Below are positions 15,162 through 18,105 of a stretch of 18,105 nucleotides of DNA, piece after piece; position 1 is the first letter of the stretch; each line of letters starts with the position of its first letter. The stretch comes from an uncultured Clostridia bacterium. Its GTDB lineage: Bacteria > Bacillota > Clostridia > TANB77 > CAG-508. The notes under the pieces were generated by a model. That model did no database searches, was not told where the DNA came from, and saw only the letters and a program-made list of their open reading frames with translations. Made by a program: the position numbers and the translations under genes. The stretch spans positions 1 through 18,105 of the forward strand of contig CAKPOA010000021.1 in the NCBI GenBank assembly GCA_934169575.1, given 5' to 3'.

Positions 15162-16334
15162 ATGAAAAAGGAAAGAAATAATGGTGAAATTGTAATAAAA
15201 ATAAGTATTATTTGGATTTTTGTTATAATTATTGTTTTAATGTCTTTAATAGCACTTTTTAAAAACCATGTATTTGCAATTCAAACAGAGGAAATAACAA
15301 CTGAAAGAATTGCAACTGTAGAAGAAAATGAAAAGGCTGTTGATATTTTAGAGTTAATGATTCAAAATAATAATTTAGATAAAAAATTAATAAATGAAGA
15401 ACGTGATATAGATTTTGAAATTGAAAGGATTGAATCAGACCAAATTCCTAAAGGTGAGGAGCAAATAAACCAAAAGGGTGTAGTTGGAAAAAAACAAGTT
15501 ACAGCACTTCAAACTATAGAAAATGGGGAAATGGTTGCAGAAGAAATTATTGAGAAAGATATAAAACAAGAACCTATAAAAGAAATAATTTATGTGGGAA
15601 CATCTGAGTTTTTAGCTAAATATAATGTACATATTGGTGAAGATGTTTTTTTAATCGAAACAGGTGATATCAAAAAAGAACCTAGTGAAGATTCAGAAAA
15701 TATATATAATATAAAAAGGTATTTAAATGTTACTTTAGAAGAAGTATCAAATGAATGGGCTAAAATAAAGTATAAAGATTATGAAGGATATGTTCCGATT
15801 TCAAAATTAACATCTGAAAGTGTTACACCAAAAATTAAAGAAAAAAATAGAATTGCTAAATTACAAGCAAATTTGAATTTAGATATGAATTTAAATGCTA
15901 AAAGTGAATTAACTCTTAGTGATTATAAAACTATTTTTGCAAATAATTCAAGTGATAAAAATAATATTTTTAAAGATAATGCAGAAACATTTTATAATAT
16001 GGAACAAAAATATAATATTAATGGGATCTTTTTAGCATCAATAGGAATTCATGAAAGTGCTTGGGGAACATCTTATATTGCAAAAGAGAAAAATAATTTG
16101 TTCGGATATAAAGCATATGATAGAGATCCTGTAAATTCAGCACAAGGTTTTGAAAATTATCAAGAATGTATAGAAACTGTTGCACAAGCTCTTTCTAAAA
16201 ATTATTTATCTTCATCTGGAAGATTTTACAATGGTGCAACTTTAAGTGGTGTTAATACAAGATATGCAAGTGATGAAAATTGGAGTACAAAAGTTTTTAA
16301 ATATATGGAGTATTTGTATGATAAATTGGGATAA
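15162..16334 (+). CDS. Membrane-anchored G5 / SH3 / glucosaminidase wall hydrolase
   Basis: Predicted cell-surface peptidoglycan hydrolase of 390 residues. Domains in order: a basic start and one membrane helix (about 11-33); a G5 domain (about 82-147), with the IPKGEEQINQKGVVGKKQV core and a matching EMVAEEIIEKDIK strand; an SH3-like segment (about 155-218), ending EWAKIKYKDYEGYVPISKL; and a glucosaminidase (GH73-type) domain (about 262-388). The catalytic Glu298 lies in GIHESAWGTSYIAKEKNNLF, with FENYQECIETVAQALSKNYL after it. The domain should cleave the glycan between N-acetylglucosamine and the next sugar. ATG 15156 touches the AGGAG site (15151-15155), so ATG 15162, six bases from it, is preferred. 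The end overlaps the next gene by 17 bases. Confidence 0.9.
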   Translation: MKKERNNGEIVIKISIIWIFVIIIVLMSLIALFKNHVFAIQTEEITTERIATVEENEKAVDILELMIQNNNLDKKLINEERDIDFEIERIESDQIPKGEEQINQKGVVGKKQVTALQTIENGEMVAEEIIEKDIKQEPIKEIIYVGTSEFLAKYNVHIGEDVFLIETGDIKKEPSEDSENIYNIKRYLNVTLEEVSNEWAKIKYKDYEGYVPISKLTSESVTPKIKEKNRIAKLQANLNLDMNLNAKSELTLSDYKTIFANNSSDKNNIFKDNAETFYNMEQKYNINGIFLASIGIHESAWGTSYIAKEKNNLFGYKAYDRDPVNSAQGFENYQECIETVAQALSKNYLSSSGRFYNGATLSGVNTRYASDENWSTKVFKYMEYLYDKLG

Positions 16335-17145
16335 GCTATATAATAGCAAAATACAGCAAAAATTTATAATTCCATCTGTTTGTGTTATATCAATATTTTT
16401 AATGATAGCTTATGGAATTATTATTCATAATTATATAGAAAAAAGAAAATATACAAAACAAGTTTTAGAAATTGCAAATAAAAATGAACAAACAGTTTTT
16501 TCTGTAGAAAAAATTTATTTATGTAGTGGTGCAAATGCAATAGATACATCTTCAGATAATACTTTGAAAAAAATGAGTTTGTATCAATATACAGATATTG
16601 CAATTTATATTAATAATTATAAAGATAAATATGGGATTTCAAACAAAAATACTATAAAACAATTATATATTGATAATATAAATCTTACTGTTAATAGTAA
16701 TAAAGGGAATACTAATTTATCTTATACAAACTTGATGAAAATAGGTGATAAACATGTGCAAGTTGATTTCAATAAACATGATAGGATTGATTTTAGCATA
16801 GTAAATAATAATGAAGAAAATAATATGGCAAATTATGATAATCCTACATTTTATGCGGATTGCTCTAATCCTATTTCACTTAAATATGTTAATAATTTAG
16901 GGATTGACTATAATCTAGAACAAGATAAAACTATATCTTTTGATGGTTCTATTTTAAAAAATGCAGGTGTTTCAATTGAAGATATAAATTGCAGTGTAAA
17001 ATTTAAAATTAATATTATAAATAATGAAGATAATTATTTTTCATGTTGGGTGAATATTACATTACCATTAAATGATATATATAATGGTATTTCAATAAAA
17101 AGTGCTACAACCACAGATAAAAAATTTGACTTTTTTCAAAGTTGA
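16318..17145 (+). CDS. Single-pass membrane protein of unknown family, coupled to the glucosaminidase
   Basis: The 275-residue protein has a short cytoplasmic start, one membrane helix (about 16-39) and a large outer part. I recognise no domain. The outer part is rich in Asn, Asp, Ile and Lys with alternating hydrophobic strands, suggesting a beta fold, and has scattered cysteines (LCSG, ADCSNP, INCSV, FSCWV). The open frame runs back to ATG 16246, but ATG 16318 is preceded by GGAG (16307-16310) at seven bases and gives a normal anchor, so it is chosen. The start lies within the last codons of the upstream hydrolase gene, pointing to translational coupling and possibly a joint role at the cell surface. 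The stop codon lies inside the next promoter's -35 box. Confidence 0.8.
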   Translation: MINWDKLYNSKIQQKFIIPSVCVISIFLMIAYGIIIHNYIEKRKYTKQVLEIANKNEQTVFSVEKIYLCSGANAIDTSSDNTLKKMSLYQYTDIAIYINNYKDKYGISNKNTIKQLYIDNINLTVNSNKGNTNLSYTNLMKIGDKHVQVDFNKHDRIDFSIVNNNEENNMANYDNPTFYADCSNPISLKYVNNLGIDYNLEQDKTISFDGSILKNAGVSIEDINCSVKFKINIINNEDNYFSCWVNITLPLNDIYNGISIKSATTTDKKFDFFQS

Positions 17146-17169
17146 CAAAAAGTTTTTTAATGATATAAT
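17142..17169 (+). promoter_or_regulatory. Consensus sigma-A promoter of the prepilin-like surface protein gene
   Basis: TTGACA (17142-17147) and TATAAT (17164-17169) are perfect boxes with a 16-base spacer. The -35 box overlaps the stop codon of the preceding gene. The sequence around it resembles the promoter at 13205-13233 (GTTGACAAAA start and AATGATATA before the -10). Confidence 0.8.
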
Positions 17170-17226
17170 TAAGTACAACAATAAGTTTTTTTAAGATAAG
17201 AATATAAAATAGAAGGAGAACATATA

Positions 17227-18105
17227 ATGAAGAATTTTAGAAGTAACAAAGGATCAATAACTTTATTTGTTTTATTATCTTGCTTGTTTTTTCTCGTTTT
17301 AGTAACAAGTACTACTATATATGTAAAAAATAAATCTATAGCTCAAGATAGTCAATATCAACAAATTAAAGAGAAATATGCAAAACGCCCAGTTGAAATT
17401 GATGTACATCCAAATTCAGATACTGAAACCGATACAACTTTTTCTACAAATTATGGTAGAATTGATGTGATTTGGCTTGATACAAATAATAAAGTTATAT
17501 CAAATCCAAATGAACCAATATTAACATATGGAAGTAATTCAATGGATGCTGTTATATATGATGAAAGTATATCAGATTTTGTAAAAACTGCAGACAAAGC
17601 AAAAGGAAAATGGTATGATTATAATGGTGAAAAAGATGGGGATAGTGTTGTGCAAGGAAATAGATGGGCAAATGCTATAACTGCTAATGGGAGTTATTTT
17701 GTATGGATACCAAGATATGCTTATAGAATAACATATTATGAGAGTGAAACATCAACAGAACCTACTGGATATTATGATGGTTATGGTCAATGGAATGCTT
17801 CAACTTTAGAACTTAGACTAAAATTAGATGCGGGAATTGAAACTGTTGATTATAATGGTGAAAAATATATTGTTCATCCAGCTTTTTGTGATAATACATC
17901 AAATAATTTTGATAATGGTGGTTGGTCAAGTAATATTTCAGGATTTTGGTGTGCGAAATATGAGGCTAGCCAAGGAACTGGAAGTACACTTCAATTTGTA
18001 CCAGATGTCAAAAGTTGGAGAGATCAAACAATTGGAACACAATATACAACAGCAATAAATGCAACATATGGATATACTATATCAAATGCAAATACAGATG
18101 GAATA
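17227..18105 (+). CDS. Surface protein with prepilin-like N-terminus and FGE/C-type-lectin-like region (partial, open at window end)
   Basis: The frame is open from ATG 17227 (after AGAAGGAG at 17211-17218) for 293 codons to the window edge with no stop. The N-terminus KNFRSNKGSITLFVLLSC is a short basic stretch, then Lys-Gly-Ser, then a hydrophobic helix (about 11-33). This resembles prepilin and Tad-pilin-like leaders, although the Glu at +5 of classical type IV prepilins is absent. The middle has GSYFVWIPRYAYRI (155-168), YIVHPAF (214-220), GFWCAKYEAS (239-248) and VKSWRDQ (261-267). Their order and aromatic content recall the formylglycine-generating-enzyme (sulfatase-modifying factor)/C-type-lectin fold seen in bacterial surface and phage proteins. 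That fold assignment is inference, and no enzymatic residues can be judged in the truncated part. It has its own promoter behind the glucosaminidase operon. Confidence 0.8.
   Translation, partial: MKNFRSNKGSITLFVLLSCLFFLVLVTSTTIYVKNKSIAQDSQYQQIKEKYAKRPVEIDVHPNSDTETDTTFSTNYGRIDVIWLDTNNKVISNPNEPILTYGSNSMDAVIYDESISDFVKTADKAKGKWYDYNGEKDGDSVVQGNRWANAITANGSYFVWIPRYAYRITYYESETSTEPTGYYDGYGQWNASTLELRLKLDAGIETVDYNGEKYIVHPAFCDNTSNNFDNGGWSSNISGFWCAKYEASQGTGSTLQFVPDVKSWRDQTIGTQYTTAINATYGYTISNANTDGI

Noticed and set aside
16246..16317. Longer N-terminus of the orphan membrane protein from ATG 16246
   Set aside because: It would overlap the glucosaminidase coding region by about 90 bases and has no ribosome binding site; ATG 16318 has one.
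17828..18058. 76-residue plus-strand open frame near the window end
   Set aside because: It is out of frame within the long open surface-protein gene that starts at 17227 and has no support of its own.

Overview
The window reads as chromosomal DNA of a very AT-rich, endospore-forming member of the Clostridia, probably a gut anaerobe. The reasons are the low-GC codon use, strong AGGAGG-type ribosome binding sites, a full-length SpoIIE sporulation phosphatase, a ferredoxin-dependent four-subunit pyruvate oxidoreductase, and wall proteins with G5, 3D and glucosaminidase domains. I cannot place it to genus from sequence alone.

Positions 1-75 are the extreme 3' end (domains V and VI) of a group II intron cut by the window edge. 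After a short spacer comes a long co-directional housekeeping block (310-6587): pyrH and frr (UMP kinase, ribosome recycling), ispA and uppS (polyprenyl carrier synthesis), cdsA (CDP-diacylglycerol), a short RseP-like site-2 protease lacking its PDZ domain, era (30S assembly GTPase), a tiny YqzL-family gene, and recO, which is split by a +1 frameshift. The dxr gene that often sits between cdsA and rseP is absent here, and ispA sits between frr and uppS.

A 367-base gene-free stretch (6588-6954) holds a perfect 18-base inverted repeat. It is followed by spoIIE (6955-9393) and a small four-helix membrane protein that has its own promoter and a hairpin at the predicted transcript start. A strong bidirectional terminator (9898-9939) separates these from the minus-strand porCDAB operon (13044 down to 9994), which decarboxylates pyruvate (or a related 2-oxoacid) to acyl-CoA and reduces ferredoxin.

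Divergent consensus promoters at 13076-13104 (minus) and 13205-13233 (plus) drive por and a secreted G5/3D-domain wall protein. Then come exoA (exonuclease III/AP endonuclease) and a cell-surface group: a membrane-anchored G5-SH3-glucosaminidase autolysin, an overlapping single-pass membrane protein of unknown family, and, behind its own promoter, a large surface protein that runs off the window. That last protein has a prepilin-like N-terminus and sequence reminiscent of the formylglycine-generating-enzyme/C-type-lectin fold. This 15.1-18.1 kb group is the least explained part of the window.
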